This document shows positions 63,345 to 64,000 of a stretch of 64,000 nt of DNA, in pieces (position 1 is the stretch's first letter; the number at the start of each line of letters is the position of its first letter). Origin of the DNA: Sphingobacterium sp. (lineage in GTDB: Bacteria > Bacteroidota > Bacteroidia > Sphingobacteriales > Sphingobacteriaceae); assembly GCA_031277685.1 (NCBI GenBank), contig JAITLV010000126.1, positions 228,180 through 292,179 on the forward strand, written 5' to 3'. The position numbers and the translations under genes are program-made. Under the pieces are notes generated by a model that saw only the letters and a list, made by a program, of their open reading frames with translations, was not told where the DNA came from and ran no database searches.

Positions 63345-63635
63345 TTATTTGTTAAAGAAATCCGTTAACAACTGATCAAGCTCCTGTACTGAATTCTCCA
63401 GCCCCACTTCGTGGTTCTGAGACTGTCGCTCCGCATTTAACATTCGCGTCGCAAACTGCAATACACACATGGACAACAAATCCTGCTTATCTCTCACAGT
63501 ATAGTTTTCCTGCAATTCCTTTACTTTTTCATTTATCAATTTCGCAGCATGTCGAATTACTTCTTCTTCCGCGCTTTCCACCCGAAGGGGATAAACACGA
63601 TCTGCGATATTTATTTTTATGGAAATCTCTCCCAT
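63345..63635 (-). CDS. zapA: Cell division protein ZapA
   Basis: 96 residues. The family start EISIKINIADRVYPLRV and the following AEEEVIRHAAKLINEKVKELQENY are typical of ZapA, a small FtsZ-binding protein that bundles protofilaments at the division ring. A C-terminal coiled coil follows. It is 57 bases downstream of the coiled-coil gene on the same strand and directly upstream of the probable 6S RNA. Confidence 0.92.
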   Translation of the reverse strand: MGEISIKINIADRVYPLRVESAEEEVIRHAAKLINEKVKELQENYTVRDKQDLLSMCVLQFATRMLNAERQSQNHEVGLENSVQELDQLLTDFFNK

Positions 63636-63692
63636 TTCTTTGAGCTTTTTAACGTTGTATTAGTTTAAATTCCGATGATCTCCAAATTCCAA

Positions 63693-63998
63693 CTACTTCA
63701 ACAAACTAATACACTTGTCTATTTCTCGCACAAAATCGTTAATTTTTTGTTTTGTGTCAAGTATTTTTTCATTAATTGCTTCCTTATCTGTTTCTGAATC
63801 CAAGGTACGGGCTACGGCCAGCGCCTTGACTTTCTCTTCCAACTGCTTGCTTTTATCATTGCTCGCATCGAAAGCCACTTTTAAGGATTGTACCTCTAAT
63901 TTAAGCAAATCATTTTCTTCTTGCAAGACTTCGCACATTTGAATTAAGTTTTTCGTTTTCTCAACGATCAGATTCATTTGTGAAGACAATGTTGCCAT
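63693..63998 (-). CDS. Small coiled-coil protein of unknown function
   Basis: 101 residues from an ATG two bases from the window edge. Nearly the whole length is predicted coiled coil by heptads (LIQMCEVLQEENDLLKLEVQSL near 18-39; KSKQLEEKVKAL near 49-60). No enzyme motif. Because it precedes zapA on the same strand, it may be a division-associated partner comparable to ZapB, but that is inferred from context only. The upstream promoter is outside the window. Confidence 0.8.
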   Translation of the reverse strand: MATLSSQMNLIVEKTKNLIQMCEVLQEENDLLKLEVQSLKVAFDASNDKSKQLEEKVKALAVARTLDSETDKEAINEKILDTKQKINDFVREIDKCISLLK

Positions 63999-64000
63999 AG

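Overview
The window looks like chromosome from an aerobic Bacteroidota, most probably a Sphingobacterium or close relative in Sphingobacteriaceae. The evidence is SusC/SusD and FecR/ECF-sigma genes, a TonB receptor paired with DUF4249, DUF5686, an S46 dipeptidyl-peptidase, GLPGLI-like and PNGase F domains, and promoter elements of the Bacteroidota type (TAnnTTTG). This placement comes from protein families read by eye, not from a search. No rRNA, tRNA, CRISPR array, transposase or prophage gene was seen.

Layout. 1-1664 is the 5' part of a SusC-like receptor leaving the window on the minus strand. 2220-8187 holds a WG-repeat-like secreted protein, a TonB receptor/DUF4249 lipoprotein pair and a LytS/LytTR two-component system. 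8617-11399 holds a Crp-type regulator, an esterase/EamA exporter pair and a small membrane protein. 11711-22044 is a sulfatase polysaccharide utilization locus: FecR anti-sigma, STN-containing SusC, SusD and two overlapping sulfatase genes, closed by a strong terminator, then an ECF sigma factor that lies at the far end instead of beside FecR. A minus-strand intrinsic terminator sits between fecR and susC with no minus-strand gene to serve, suggesting a cis-antisense RNA over the susC leader.

22533-33018 is mixed metabolism and stress: riboflavin synthase, an oxyR-ClC pair, an S46 peptidase of the DPP11 type, a PatB/MalY lyase, a DgkA-type kinase, a small unknown ORF with its own terminator, and pyruvate oxidase. 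33261-36656 holds a DUF4091 protein, an MtfA-like peptidase and a TraB/TIKI-like lipoprotein. 36718-44031 is a glycogen operon (GH31, GlgB, GlgA, GlgC). Dps follows with a recognisable promoter.

44795-49382 encodes an unusual RluA-family pseudouridine synthase and a DUF5686 outer-membrane protein. 49640-50050 is a non-coding, CTTCG-rich repeat tract. 50122-59484 holds a DsbD-like reductase, a cysteine synthase divergent from an Lrp-type regulator, a two-part PNGase F-like enzyme, a UbiA-family prenyltransferase, EngB and a NatAB-like ABC exporter. 59630-64000 ends with an Mpo1/DUF962 protein that has lost its metal-binding histidines, a HAD phosphatase, a small DUF1737 gene, RNase Y, a probable 6S RNA, ZapA and a small coiled-coil protein.

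The most interesting items are the candidate antisense RNA in the PUL, the split sigma/anti-sigma arrangement, the 6S RNA between zapA and rny, the histidine-less Mpo1 homologue, the PNGase F-like enzyme with an N-terminal extension, and the 49.6-50.0 kb repeat tract.
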